Part shown: piece by piece, positions 1 through 7,610 of the stretch
Position numbering within the stretch: the stretch's first letter is position 1
How the letters are laid out: each line of letters opens with the position of its first letter
Source: an uncultured Clostridia bacterium
GTDB taxonomy: Bacteria; Bacillota; Clostridia; Oscillospirales; Acutalibacteraceae
DNA length: 46,995 nt
Assembly: GCA_944380775.1 (NCBI GenBank)
Contig: CALWIP010000033.1
Span: 1-46,995, forward strand
Reading direction: 5' to 3'
Position numbers and translations under genes: made by a program
Notes under the pieces: model-generated
Told to the model about the DNA's origin: nothing
What the model saw: the letters and a program-made list of their open reading frames with translations, nothing else
The model's database searches: none

Positions 1-666
1 CACAGGCAGGACTTCCGACAGTTTCGTCAAAATACGGCGCTGCTCATCAAGCGGCGGAATTGGTGTAAGATACGCTTTGATGGTCGATGTTGCGAGTTCT
101 TTCTGCTTCGTAGTACCGTCCGCCTGATCTTCTATAACGCTCTGTACGGTTGGATTGGCAAAATAGTAGTACAAGTATTCCGGCAGAACAAACTGTTTCA
201 AAGGACGTATAATGGTGACGTGGCTGTCTGCAACAGCCAGTTCATACGGATTTGCTACAGTTTTATAAATAGCCATTCGCCCCAATGTGCCAAGGCCAGT
301 AGAGTTCCACATTAGGTCATTATCCTGCAAAAGACGCTCCGGTCCATAGGAGGACAGAGAATCTGGCTCAATAAACTGTGCCTTTTCAATTGAAAAACCG
401 CTCCATTGATTGCACTTCTGGGCGATTACGGGGTACATTTTGATTGGAGAATACTTCGGCGATTTTCCACGCTGGATATACTCGCAGACATCAATGAGCC
501 GAACCCACTCCCACGAATCGGGGATGTCAAACGGTACCTCATCTGCCAGCGACCGCACTTCATCGCCGATTTTCTCATAAGGCAAATTATCGGACGTTAA
601 GTAAAGATAAACGATAGCCCACAAATTAAACGGTAGCCCTAAAAACAAACGATAGCCCGCTGTCAT
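1..666 (-). CDS. hsdS: Type I restriction-modification specificity subunit HsdS, partial (one target-recognition half)
   Basis: The reverse strand encodes a DNA-recognition subunit fragment of a type I restriction-modification enzyme. Recognisable HsdS sequence starts near 598 with the linker SDNLPYEKIGDE, followed by DIPDSWEWVRL, which opens a target-recognition domain. It ends at the window edge with the conserved helix segment PIPPLDEQRRI...KLSEVLPV. Only one recognition domain is visible and the window cuts the 3' end. The frame stays open further upstream, with an ATG at 666 preceded by AAGGTG, but residues before about 598 are encoded by the 19-bp repeats and do not look like HsdS. The first half of a normal two-domain protein (about 400 residues) is therefore either absent or replaced. 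Base composition is visibly more AT-rich than in the genes from 975 onward, which suggests transfer. It could be a silent cassette or a remnant of a shuffled hsdS locus. No hsdM, hsdR or recombinase is visible here. Confidence 0.8.
   Translation of the reverse strand, partial: MTAGYRLFLGLPFNLWAIVYLYLTSDNLPYEKIGDEVRSLADEVPFDIPDSWEWVRLIDVCEYIQRGKSPKYSPIKMYPVIAQKCNQWSGFSIEKAQFIEPDSLSSYGPERLLQDNDLMWNSTGLGTLGRMAIYKTVANPYELAVADSHVTIIRPLKQFVLPEYLYYYFANPTVQSVIEDQADGTTKQKELATSTIKAYLTPIPPLDEQRRILTKLSEVLPV
602..658. repeat. Three abutting 19-bp direct repeats
   Basis: Copies at 602-620, 621-639 and 640-658 lie head to tail with no spacer. Each ends in AAACGATAGCCC or AAACGGTAGCCC after an AT-rich 7-mer. 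An inverted GGGCTATCG follows at 696-704. Period and layout resemble protein-binding iterons or the arm-type sites of an integrase. Which protein binds is unknown. Confidence 0.7.
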
Positions 667-704
667 CCGACACCTTCGAGGAGCGGATTGCCGGTGGGCT
701 ATCG
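650..704 (-). terminator. Imperfect hairpin at the 5' side of the HsdS fragment
   Basis: CGATAGCCC (650-658) pairs with GGGCTATCG (696-704), and ATCCG (665-669) pairs with CGGAT (684-688) inside. On the reverse strand it is followed by GTTTGTTTTT, so it could end transcripts. It overlaps the third 19-bp repeat, so it may instead be part of a recombination or binding site. Confidence 0.35.
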
Positions 705-724
705 ATCTACTGAGCATCAGCAAA

Positions 725-767
725 ATCCTCAAAAGCCCAAAAGCACTTGCAATCAGGGCTTTTGGGC
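725..767 (-). terminator. Hairpin downstream of tRNA-Ala, second terminator-like structure
   Basis: GCCCAAAAGC (735-744) pairs perfectly with GCTTTTGGGC (758-767). On the reverse strand the stem is followed by TTTTGAGGATTTT. It lies immediately after the main tRNA terminator, so it may be a backup terminator or belong to the neighbouring island. Confidence 0.4.
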
Positions 768-817
768 AAAAAGAAAGCACCGCAACCTTGATACCCATTG
801 TATCAAAATTGCGGTGC
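767..817 (-). terminator. Rho-independent terminator of tRNA-Ala
   Basis: GCACCGCAA (777-785) pairs with TTGCGGTGC (809-817), and TTGATAC (788-794) pairs with GTATCAA (800-806). Together they form a long, nearly continuous stem. On the reverse strand it is followed by TTTCTTTTT. It starts only six bases after the tRNA CCA end. Confidence 0.8.
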
Positions 818-822
818 TTCTT

Positions 823-898
823 TGGTGGACCTGGAGGGATTCGAACCCTTGACCTCTCGGATGCGAACCGAACGCTCTCCCAGCTGAGCTACAGGCCC
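823..898 (-). tRNA. tRNA-Ala, anticodon CGC
   Basis: The reverse strand folds as a 76-nt cloverleaf: acceptor stem GGGCCTG/CAGGTCC, D arm GCTC/GAGC, anticodon stem TTCGG/CCGAG with loop TTCGCAT, T arm with GGTTCGAATCC, and an encoded CCA end. The anticodon is CGC, reading GCG. The acceptor stem carries the G3:U70 pair, the known identity element for alanyl-tRNA synthetase, which supports the alanine call. GCG is frequent in the GC-rich genes of this window. The 3' side of the gene faces the AT-rich HsdS fragment, a usual place for island insertion. No second copy of the tRNA 3' end is visible in the window. Confidence 0.95.
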
Positions 899-929
899 AT
901 TTGTTTGCATCACCGATGCAACGTTGACT

Positions 930-958
930 ATTATAGCACGCGATGACCGGAAATGCAA
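930..958 (-). promoter_or_regulatory. Promoter of tRNA-Ala
   Basis: Reverse strand: -35 TTGCAT (953-958), 17-bp spacer, -10 TATAAT (930-935) with an upstream TG (extended -10). Transcription would start about 25 bases before the mature tRNA. Confidence 0.7.
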
Positions 959-974
959 GACCTTTTTCAAAAAA

Positions 975-1619
975 TTATTTTTTTACGGCGGAGGCCTGCG
1001 CCGTGGGGCAAAAGCCGCTCATGCAGCATGCTTCGCAGCCGGCACGGCGCGCCGTGCAGACCGCGCGGCCGTGCATCACCAGCCGGTGGCAAAAGTCGTT
1101 CGATTCCTCCGGCGGCAGGACGGCGCGCAGGTCTTTTTCTACCTTGGCGGGGTCTTTTGTGGCGGTCAGGCCGAGGCGGTTGCTGATGCGGATGCAGTGC
1201 GTGTCGGTGACGACGGCCGGCTTGTGGTAGATGTCCCCCACCACCAGGTTGGCGGTCTTGCGGCCGATGCCCGGCAGCTTGACCAGCTCTTCCACCGTGT
1301 CCGGAATTACGCCGCCGAATTCCTCGGCGAGCATTTGGCAGGCGGCTTTGATGTCCCGCGCCTTTGTTTTGTACAGGCCGCAGCTGCGGATCAAGTCCTC
1401 AATCTCCTCGACCGTGCCTTCGTTGAAGGCTTCCAGCGTCGGGAAGCGTGCGAACAGCGCTGGGGTCACTTGGTTGACGCGCGCGTCCGTGCATTGCGCG
1501 GCCAGACGCGTCGCAATCATCAGCTGGAGCGGGTCCTGGTAAGTCAGGGAGCACACGGCCCCCGGGTATTCTTTTTTTAAGGCCTCCACCGCCAGCAGGG
1601 CGGTCTCTTGTTTGGTCAT
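975..1619 (-). CDS. nth: Endonuclease III (DNA glycosylase/AP lyase)
   Basis: This base-excision repair enzyme removes oxidised pyrimidines and cleaves abasic sites. The 214-residue protein has the usual family length. The helix-hairpin-helix LPGIGRKTANLV lies at about 115-126 with the catalytic lysine at 121. The catalytic aspartate is at 139 in VTDTHC. Four cysteines at 188, 195, 198 and 204 (C-x6-C-x2-C-x5-C) form the [4Fe-4S] cluster site. The ATG at 1619 is chosen because GGAGGGG precedes it and family homology begins there; the frame is open much further upstream but codes for nothing recognisable. It is a single gene, divergent from the TraX-family gene. All key residues are present. 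Confidence 0.96.
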   Translation of the reverse strand: MTKQETALLAVEALKKEYPGAVCSLTYQDPLQLMIATRLAAQCTDARVNQVTPALFARFPTLEAFNEGTVEEIEDLIRSCGLYKTKARDIKAACQMLAEEFGGVIPDTVEELVKLPGIGRKTANLVVGDIYHKPAVVTDTHCIRISNRLGLTATKDPAKVEKDLRAVLPPEESNDFCHRLVMHGRAVCTARRAGCEACCMSGFCPTAQASAVKK

Positions 1620-1718
1620 CGGCGTCCCCTCCGTCTTTGCCGGGGCGGTTCTGTGGGAAACCGCACAGCGGTCTATGCCGGGAGTTGCCGCAGGGGAGCG
1701 TTCCCGGCCTTCGTTTCT

Positions 1719-1747
1719 ATTGTAATACAAAACCCGCGCGAAGGGAA
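1719..1747 (-). promoter_or_regulatory. Possible nth promoter
   Basis: Reverse strand: -10 TACAAT (1719-1724), 17-bp spacer, weak -35 TTCCCT (1742-1747). It is about 100 bp upstream of nth. The -35 matches consensus poorly. Confidence 0.35.
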
Positions 1748-1764
1748 GCCCTTTTCCCGCCGCG

Positions 1765-1793
1765 TTGCCAAAAGAGCGGCGCTGTGCTATGAT
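1765..1793 (+). promoter_or_regulatory. Promoter of the TraX-family gene
   Basis: -35 TTGCCA (1765-1770), 17-bp spacer, -10 TATGAT (1788-1793). The start codon at 1815 is only about 15 nt beyond the predicted transcription start, so the leader is short. Confidence 0.7.
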
Positions 1794-1814
1794 CTTTTCA
1801 AAAGGAGGATACGG

Positions 1815-2495
1815 ATGACCAGTTTTTCGCTCAAACTGTTGGCGATGGCTTGCATGCTTTTGGACCACGCCGGGTACCTTTTGTTTCCGGGGCAGCCCTG
1901 GCTGCGGCTTGTCGGGCGTATCGCGTTCCCGGTGTTTTGTTTTCAGCTGGCGGAGGGCGCGGCGCACACATCGAACCTCCCGCGGTATTGCCGCCGCCTG
2001 TTTTTGTTCGCGCTGCTTTCGGAGGTCCCGTTTGATTGGATGATTGCGGGGCGTCCGTTCTCCTGGGACGCGCAGAACGTGCTGTTTACGCTCGGACTCA
2101 GCGCGCTCGCCCTTTGGGTGGCGGAGGCCTGCGGTAGGCGGCCGGTTCCCGCTGCGGCCGCGCTGCTGCTGGCGGCGGGATTGGCCGCCGCGTTCCGTAC
2201 GGATTACGGCGCCTACGGCGTATTGCTCACCGGCTGGTTTTACGCTGCGCGGCAGTCCCGCGCGTGGGCGCTGCTCGGGATCCCGGTGCTCACAGCGTTG
2301 TTCTGCCTGGTCCCAGTGCTGTTCCCGGCGTGGTCTGCATTTGGCCTGTCCACCGTTCAGCTCGCGTGTGTCGCCGCCTGCGTGCCGCTCGCCCTTTACA
2401 ACGGCCGGCAAGGCCCCCGCGGGGGGAAATATGCCTTTTATTGTTTTTACCCGCTCCACATGCTGTTGCTTTACGGCGTTTCGCTGGGGGTTTAG
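1815..2495 (+). CDS. TraX-family integral membrane protein
   Basis: The 226-residue polytopic membrane protein begins with SLKLLAMACMLLDHAGYLL, the N-terminal signature of the TraX family. It also carries GRIAFPVFCFQLAEG and ends with the family-like segment KYAFYCFYPLHMLLLYG. In the F plasmid TraX acetylates pilin. Chromosomal relatives in Firmicutes have no settled role and may be acyltransferases acting on surface molecules, which is an inference. The ATG at 1815 follows AAAGGAGG (1801-1808). No conjugation genes are nearby, so nothing here links it to plasmid transfer. A small GGCCC/GGGCC hairpin just after the stop has no clear T-tract. Confidence 0.85.
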   Translation: MTSFSLKLLAMACMLLDHAGYLLFPGQPWLRLVGRIAFPVFCFQLAEGAAHTSNLPRYCRRLFLFALLSEVPFDWMIAGRPFSWDAQNVLFTLGLSALALWVAEACGRRPVPAAAALLLAAGLAAAFRTDYGAYGVLLTGWFYAARQSRAWALLGIPVLTALFCLVPVLFPAWSAFGLSTVQLACVAACVPLALYNGRQGPRGGKYAFYCFYPLHMLLLYGVSLGV

Positions 2496-2534
2496 CGGCC
2501 CTGCGCGGGCCTTCCTGAATTTCGTCCCTGCGGC

Positions 2535-2563
2535 TTGCGTTCCCCTGTGGGAACGTGTATAAT
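2535..2563 (+). promoter_or_regulatory. Promoter of glyA
   Basis: -35 TTGCGT (2535-2540), 17-bp spacer, perfect -10 TATAAT (2558-2563). It predicts an untranslated leader of about 115 nt before glyA. Confidence 0.75.
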
Positions 2564-2569
2564 GGAACA

Positions 2570-2683
2570 GAAGGACGGGGAGGAGAAGATCCTGCCGAAC
2601 GGGCGCCGGTTTCATCCGGCGGGAGATTTCACGGCTGGGGACAATGGGTGTTTCCTGCGGCCGGAGAGGAAAGGGAGTTTGTC
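2570..2683 (+). promoter_or_regulatory. Structured 5' leader of glyA, function unknown
   Basis: A leader of about 114 nt lies between the predicted transcription start and the glyA ATG. It contains a perfect hairpin CGCCGG-TTTCAT-CCGGCG (2604-2621) and several GC-rich segments that could pair. The conserved cores of glycine, THF, ZTP and cobalamin riboswitches were not recognised. It may be an attenuator or an unrecognised aptamer, or simply a GC-rich leader. Confidence 0.35.
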
Positions 2684-3937
2684 ATGTATCAAGAGATGAT
2701 GGATACCATTGGCTTTGTCAAAAACGTAGACCCGGAGGTCGGCGCGGCGATGGAGCAGGAGCTGGGCCGCCAGCGCCGGAATTTGGAATTGATCGCGTCG
2801 GAAAATACGGTTTCCCCCGCCGTGATGGCGGCGATGGGCAGCGTCCTGACCAATAAGTACGCCGAAGGCTACCCGGGCAAGCGCTATTACGGCGGCTGCG
2901 AATATGTGGACGTCGTGGAAAACCTGGCCCGCGACCGTGCCTGCCAGCTGTTCGGCGCGCAGCACGCCAATGTGCAGCCGCACTCCGGCGCGCAGGCGAA
3001 CATGGCGGTTTACTTCGCCTTTCTGAAGCCGGGTGACACCGTCATGGGGATGAACCTGGCCGAGGGCGGGCACCTGACGCACGGTTCGCCGGTGAACCTT
3101 TCCGGCTCGTATTATCATTTTGTCTCTTATGGTGTAGACCCGGAGACGCACCGCATCGACTATGAAAAGCTGTACGAGCAGGCGATGCAGGTCAAGCCGA
3201 AGATGATTGTCGCGGGCGCGAGCGCGTATCCGCGTGTGATTGATTTTGCCAAATTCCGCGAGATCTGCGACGCGTGCGGCGCGTATTTGATGGTGGATAT
3301 GGCGCATATTGCGGGCCTGGTGGCCGCCGGATGCCATCCGAACCCGGTGGAGTGGGCGGATATTGTCACCACCACCACGCACAAAACGCTGCGCGGGCCG
3401 CGCGGCGGCATGATCCTCTGCCGCGAGGAGTACGCCAAAGCCATCGACAAGGCGATTTTCCCCGGCACGCAGGGCGGCCCGCTGATGCACGTCATCGCCG
3501 GTAAGGCGGTCTGCCTCGGCGAAGCGCTCAAGCCGGAATTCCGCGCATATGGCCGCCGCATTGTAGAGAATGCGAAGGCGCTGGCCGACGGCCTCACAAA
3601 GCGCGGCCTCAAGCTCGTCTCCGGCGGCACGGACAACCACCTCATGCTCATTGACCTCTCCGGCATGGAACTCACCGGCAAGGAGTTGGAGCACCGCCTG
3701 GACGAGGTGTACATCACCGCGAACAAGAACACCGTTCCGAATGAGCAGCGCAGCCCGTTCGTCACCAGCGGCGTCCGTCTCGGCACCCCGGCTGTGACGA
3801 CCCGCGGCCTCGGCACGGAAGATATGGACCGCATTGCGGAGTGCATTTCCCTCGTGGTGGAAGATTTCGACGCCAACGCGGCGCGCGTGCGCAGCATGGT
3901 TACCGAGATCTGCGAAAAATATCCGCTCTACTGCTGA
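2684..3937 (+). CDS. glyA: Serine hydroxymethyltransferase
   Basis: This PLP enzyme interconverts serine and glycine while loading tetrahydrofolate with a one-carbon unit, feeding purine, thymidylate and methionine synthesis. The 417-residue protein has the normal length. The N-terminal block [13 protein letters not shown] and the nucleotide-cofactor segment [11 protein letters not shown] are present, and the PLP Schiff-base lysine is K234 in [14 protein letters not shown]. The ATG at 2684 is preceded by AGGAAAGGGAG, and family homology starts just inside. It is transcribed alone from its own promoter and closed by a strong terminator before rarA. fhs at 9142 supplies the same one-carbon pool. 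Confidence 0.97.
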   Translation: MYQEMMDTIGFVKNVDPEVGAAMEQELGRQRRNLELIASENTVSPAVMAAMGSVLTNKYAEGYPGKRYYGGCEYVDVVENLARDRACQLFGAQHANVQPHSGAQANMAVYFAFLKPGDTVMGMNLAEGGHLTHGSPVNLSGSYYHFVSYGVDPETHRIDYEKLYEQAMQVKPKMIVAGASAYPRVIDFAKFREICDACGAYLMVDMAHIAGLVAAGCHPNPVEWADIVTTTTHKTLRGPRGGMILCREEYAKAIDKAIFPGTQGGPLMHVIAGKAVCLGEALKPEFRAYGRRIVENAKALADGLTKRGLKLVSGGTDNHLMLIDLSGMELTGKELEHRLDEVYITANKNTVPNEQRSPFVTSGVRLGTPAVTTRGLGTEDMDRIAECISLVVEDFDANAARVRSMVTEICEKYPLYC

Positions 3938-3965
3938 GCGTCCCCGCAGTTTGCGGGAAGCGGAA

Positions 3966-3994
3966 GGGGCCTTTCTCCGTGGAAGGCCCCTTTT
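3966..3994 (+). terminator. Rho-independent terminator after glyA
   Basis: GGGGCCTT (3966-3973) pairs with AAGGCCCC (3983-3990), followed by TTTT. Confidence 0.8.
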
Positions 3995-4028
3995 GCGCGG
4001 CTTTTGTTACCAAAAAAGGGGGTCGCTT

Positions 4029-5330
4029 ATGGCAACGCCGTTGGCGGACCGGCTCCGGCCGCAAACCCTGGACGACGTGGTCGGCCAGCGCCATTTGCTC
4101 GGGCCGGGGAAACCGCTCCGCCGCATCATCGAGTCCGGGGAGGTCCCAAACCTAATCTTCTACGGCCCGCCCGGCGTGGGGAAAACGACGCTCGCGTCGT
4201 ACATCGCCCGGCAGGCCAAGCGCCGCTTTTGCCGCCTGAATGGGACCGTCGCGTCCACGTCGGATATCCGGGACCTCGCTGCCAGCCTCGACACGCTCGA
4301 GGGGATGCGCGGCATCCTGCTCTATCTTGACGAGATCCAGTATTTTAATAAGAAACAGCAGCAGACGCTGCTGGAATTTATGGAAGACGGGCGCATCACG
4401 CTGATTGCCTCCACAACGGAAAACCCGTATTTCTGCGTGTACCACGCGTTGCTCAGCCGTTCGACCGTCTTTGAATTCAAAGCGGTGGAGCCGGAGGAGA
4501 TCCAGCGCGCCGTGGAGCGCGCGTTCCGCCTTTGGGCACAGGAGCGCGGCGAAGCGGTGCGCCTGGAGGAAGGCGTGGCGCGGCAGATCTCGCTCGCCTG
4601 CGGCGGGGACGTGCGCAAGGCGCTCAACGCGGTGGAACTCTGCTGCCTTTCCGCAGACCGCACGGAGGCCGGCCGTGCGGTGACCTGCACGCTGGCCTCC
4701 GGCTTGACCCAGCGCAGCGCGATGCGGTACGACCGCGAGGGCGACGAACATTACGACATCCTCTCTGCGTTTCAAAAATCAATGCGCGGCTCGGACCCCA
4801 ACGCGGCGCTGCACTACCTGGCGCGCCTTTTGGAGGCGGGGGACTTGCCTTCCGCCTGCCGGCGCCTGCTGGTGTGCGCGTGCGAGGATGTGGGACTCGC
4901 CTGGCCGCAGATTATCCCCATCGTCAAGGCGAGCGTCGACACGGCGTTGCAGGTCGGTTTGCCGGAGGCGCGGCTGCCGCTGGCGGACGCGGTGCTGCTG
5001 GTGTGCGGCGCGCCGAAATCCAACAGCGCGCACCTCGCTATCGACGCGGCGCTCGAGGACCTGCGGCGCGGCCGCTCCGGGCCGGTCCCGCGCCAGCTGC
5101 AGAACAAGCATTTCGACGGCGCAGACCAGGAAAAGAAGGGGCAGTTTTACCACTACCCGCACGATTACCCAGACCATTGGGTCCGGCAGCAGTACCTGCC
5201 GGACGCCATCAGGGACGCCGTGTACTATCATCCGGCGGAAAACAAGAACGAGCAGGCGTTCCAGGCATATTGGGACGCGGTCAAACGCCGCGCAGCTGGG
5301 GCGGGGAGCGACAAACCTGCACAAAAATAA
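4029..5330 (+). CDS. rarA: Replication-associated recombination protein A (AAA+ ATPase)
   Basis: This clamp-loader-like AAA+ ATPase acts at stalled replication forks (RarA/MgsA family). The 433-residue protein has Walker A GPPGVGKTT (46-54), Walker B LLYLDEIQYF with DE at 101-102, and sensor 1 in the segment IASTTENPYF. The C-terminal half carries family blocks GGDVRKALNAVE, SDPNAALHYLARLLEAGD, CEDVGLA and, near the end, KKGQFYHYPHDY. The ATG at 4029 follows GGGGG. It begins 35 bp after the glyA terminator and no separate promoter is obvious, so it may depend on read-through or a weak promoter. All expected motifs are intact. Confidence 0.95.
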   Translation: MATPLADRLRPQTLDDVVGQRHLLGPGKPLRRIIESGEVPNLIFYGPPGVGKTTLASYIARQAKRRFCRLNGTVASTSDIRDLAASLDTLEGMRGILLYLDEIQYFNKKQQQTLLEFMEDGRITLIASTTENPYFCVYHALLSRSTVFEFKAVEPEEIQRAVERAFRLWAQERGEAVRLEEGVARQISLACGGDVRKALNAVELCCLSADRTEAGRAVTCTLASGLTQRSAMRYDREGDEHYDILSAFQKSMRGSDPNAALHYLARLLEAGDLPSACRRLLVCACEDVGLAWPQIIPIVKASVDTALQVGLPEARLPLADAVLLVCGAPKSNSAHLAIDAALEDLRRGRSGPVPRQLQNKHFDGADQEKKGQFYHYPHDYPDHWVRQQYLPDAIRDAVYYHPAENKNEQAFQAYWDAVKRRAAGAGSDKPAQK

Positions 5331-5338
5331 AAAAATCC

Positions 5339-5367
5339 TTGTAAGTTTTTCCGGCGGGTGATATGAT
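5339..5367 (+). promoter_or_regulatory. Promoter of the flavin reductase-rubredoxin gene
   Basis: -35 TTGTAA (5339-5344), 17-bp spacer, -10 TATGAT (5362-5367). It starts eight bases after the rarA stop codon. Confidence 0.7.
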
Positions 5368-5410
5368 AATAGATAGTAAGGGGATTTCTGATGAAAAGGA
5401 GGGAGCAGGG

Positions 5411-6067
5411 ATGAACCGGGATATCTTAGGGAATCTTTCCTACGGGATCTACGCCATCGGCGTGAAAGGGGAGCACGGCCCGTCGGCCTGCATCGCCAGC
5501 ACGGTGTGCCAGGTTACCAACGCGTCCCCGCCGGTGGTCGCGCTGAGCCTGAGCCGCCAGAACTACAGCCACGAGTGCCTGGAGCGCTACCCGCTGTTTA
5601 CGGTCTCCGTCCTTTCGGAGGATACGTCCGGCGCGGTGATCGGCGCGCTGGGCTTTACATCCGGGCGGCACGCGTCAAAGCTCGAAAACATCCGCTATAA
5701 GGTCTTGCAGGAGGGCGTCCCCGTAGTGAAGGAGAACGCCTGCTGTTGGTTTTTGTGCAAGGTCACCGGGAGCGTCAAAGCCGAGACGCACACCGTCTTT
5801 TTCGCGCAGATTTTGGCGGGCAGCGATAAATCCACCGGCAAACCGATGACGTACGCTTATTACCGCGACGTCATCCGCGGGCTTGCGCCGAAAAATTCGC
5901 CGCTCTACCGGCCCCAGCCGCAAAAATCAGACACCGACGGGAACCATTACCTCTGCACCGTGTGCAAATTCGAATACAACGACCGCGACGTCCCGTTTGA
6001 GGATCTTCCCGAGCGGTGGTCCTGCCCGGTCTGCAAAGCGCCGAAATCGGCGTTTGTGAGAAAATAA
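5411..6067 (+). CDS. hrb: Flavin reductase-rubredoxin fusion (high-molecular-weight rubredoxin, Hrb-like)
   Basis: The 218-residue cytoplasmic redox protein has two domains. Residues 1 to about 160 form a flavin-reductase/flavoredoxin-type FMN-binding split barrel (MNRDILGNLSYGIYAIG..., with CIASTVCQVTNASPP). Residues about 178-218 form a rubredoxin with the iron ligands C182, C185, C205 and C208 (CxxC and CPVC). This architecture matches Hrb of acetogens and clostridia, which passes electrons from NAD(P)H to flavodiiron proteins that reduce oxygen or nitric oxide. The partner here is unknown, because no flavodiiron gene is in the window. The ATG at 5411 follows AAAGGAGGG. It has its own promoter and terminator. 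Confidence 0.9.
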   Translation: MNRDILGNLSYGIYAIGVKGEHGPSACIASTVCQVTNASPPVVALSLSRQNYSHECLERYPLFTVSVLSEDTSGAVIGALGFTSGRHASKLENIRYKVLQEGVPVVKENACCWFLCKVTGSVKAETHTVFFAQILAGSDKSTGKPMTYAYYRDVIRGLAPKNSPLYRPQPQKSDTDGNHYLCTVCKFEYNDRDVPFEDLPERWSCPVCKAPKSAFVRK

Positions 6068-6083
6068 CAGCGGAATAAAGCTC

Positions 6084-6115
6084 AGCCCGGCGCGCCCGCC
6101 GGACGGGCTTTTCTT
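6084..6115 (+). terminator. Terminator after the hrb-like gene
   Basis: AGCCCG (6084-6089) pairs with CGGGCT (6104-6109), followed by TTTCTTTT. Confidence 0.65.
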
Positions 6116-6227
6116 TTGCCCTTGCCAAAACAAGCGATGCGGCGGCGGCATGGGCGAGGGGTTTACAAAATTCAAAGGGGCGGGGCGCTTATTCGCCGCC
6201 GCGCCCCGGGAGAAAGGGAATGAGAGA

Positions 6228-7586
6228 ATGCCAAAACAAGTCATTCAAGTCAACGAGCGGCCGCCTCTGCAGCAGGCCATCCCGCTCAGCATCCAGCACA
6301 TGTTCGCCATGTTCGGCGCTTCGGTGCTGGTGCCCACGCTGTTGCACATCGACCCCGGCATTGTGCTGCTGATGAACGGCCTGGGCACGCTGTTCTTCAT
6401 CTGGATTACGAAATGCAAAGCGCCGGCCTACCTGGGCTCTAGCTTTGCGTTCATTGCGCCCGCGCTGCTCGTCATGGCGGCGCACGGTTCGCCCTACGCG
6501 ACCGACGCCTACCTCACCAACCCCACGGCGGAGCAGACGGCGCAGCACATGGAGGCGTTCGCCTATGCCCAAGGCGGCTTTGTCGTCGTCGGCCTGGCGG
6601 GCTGCCTGTTGGCCGTCATCATCTACAAATTCGGCTCCCGCTGGATTGACATCGTGCTGCCCCCGGCCGCAATGGGTCCCGTGGTGGCGCTCATCGGCCT
6701 GGAACTGGCCGGCAGCGCGGCGAGCACCGGCGGCCTGCTGCCGGGCGACGGCGAGAGCGTCGACCCGCGCATGCTGGCGGCGTTCCTCGTCACGCTGTGC
6801 ATCGCGGTCTTCGGTTCCGTGCTGTTCCGCAAATTCTTTGCGGTCATCCCGATCCTCATCGCCATTGTCGCGGGCTATGTGACGGCGGCCTGCCTGGGCC
6901 TGGTCGATTTTACCCAGGTGCAGAACGCGCCGGTGCTGGCAATGCCGCAATTCCAGATGGCGAAATTCGACCTCACGTCGATCCTCACGATGCTGCCGGT
7001 CATCCTGGTCATCGCGTCGGAGCACATCGGCCATCAAATCGTCACCAGCAAGATTGTCGGCCGCGACCTCATCAAGGACCCCGGCCTGCACCGCTCGCTG
7101 CTCGGCGATAACATCTCCACGGCCGTTTCCGGCCTGGTCGGCTCCGTCCCGACGACAACCTACGGCGAGAACATCGGCGTCATGGCGATGACGAAGGTCT
7201 ACAGCGTCTGGGTCATCGGCGGCGCGGCGGTGCTCTCCCTGGTGTGCGGCTTCATCGGCAAGTTCTCCGCGCTCATTTCGACCATCCCGGGCGCGGTGGT
7301 CGGCGGCATCTCGTTCCTGCTTTACGGCATGATCGGTTCCTCCGGCTTGCGCATCCTGGTGGATTCCAAGGTCGACTACGGCCGCGCCCGCAACCAGGCG
7401 ATGACGGCGGTGGTGTTCGTCACCGGCCTTTCCGGCGTGAGCGTCAACATCGGCCAGATCCAGCTCAAGGGCATGGTGCTTGCGTGCATCGTCGGCATGC
7501 TGATGGGCATCCTCTTCTACATCTTTGACCGCCTCCACTGGACGAACGACGTCGAAGCGGAGCCGGCTGGGAAGAAAGCGAAATAA
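6228..7586 (+). CDS. uraA: Uracil permease (NCS2 family, UraA)
   Basis: This inner-membrane proton symporter takes up uracil. The 452-residue protein has many hydrophobic helices. UraA-specific blocks are visible: an N-terminal SIQHMFAMFGASVLVP, the substrate-binding ASEHIGHQ, then GRDLIKDPGLHRSLLGD, SVPTTTYGENIGVMA, and VNIGQIQLKGM near the end. The glutamate in SEHIGH and the TTYGEN segment are those used by UraA to bind uracil. The ATG at 6228 fits family homology and has a GAAAGGGA upstream; an in-frame extension to 6150 looks non-coding. An 8-bp perfect hairpin CGGGGCGC/GCGCCCCG (6181-6208) sits just before the ribosome binding site and might affect translation. Upp at 12426 would use the imported uracil. 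Confidence 0.95.
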   Translation: MPKQVIQVNERPPLQQAIPLSIQHMFAMFGASVLVPTLLHIDPGIVLLMNGLGTLFFIWITKCKAPAYLGSSFAFIAPALLVMAAHGSPYATDAYLTNPTAEQTAQHMEAFAYAQGGFVVVGLAGCLLAVIIYKFGSRWIDIVLPPAAMGPVVALIGLELAGSAASTGGLLPGDGESVDPRMLAAFLVTLCIAVFGSVLFRKFFAVIPILIAIVAGYVTAACLGLVDFTQVQNAPVLAMPQFQMAKFDLTSILTMLPVILVIASEHIGHQIVTSKIVGRDLIKDPGLHRSLLGDNISTAVSGLVGSVPTTTYGENIGVMAMTKVYSVWVIGGAAVLSLVCGFIGKFSALISTIPGAVVGGISFLLYGMIGSSGLRILVDSKVDYGRARNQAMTAVVFVTGLSGVSVNIGQIQLKGMVLACIVGMLMGILFYIFDRLHWTNDVEAEPAGKKAK

Positions 7587-7610
7587 GCTTTGATGGAGTT
7601 TCAGGGCGGG

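Noticed and set aside
602..658. CRISPR array
   Set aside because: The 19-bp copies abut with no spacers and there are no cas genes.
2570..2683. Glycine, THF or ZTP riboswitch before glyA (and in the fhs leader at 9075-9141)
   Set aside because: Consensus core segments of these aptamers were sought by eye and not found.
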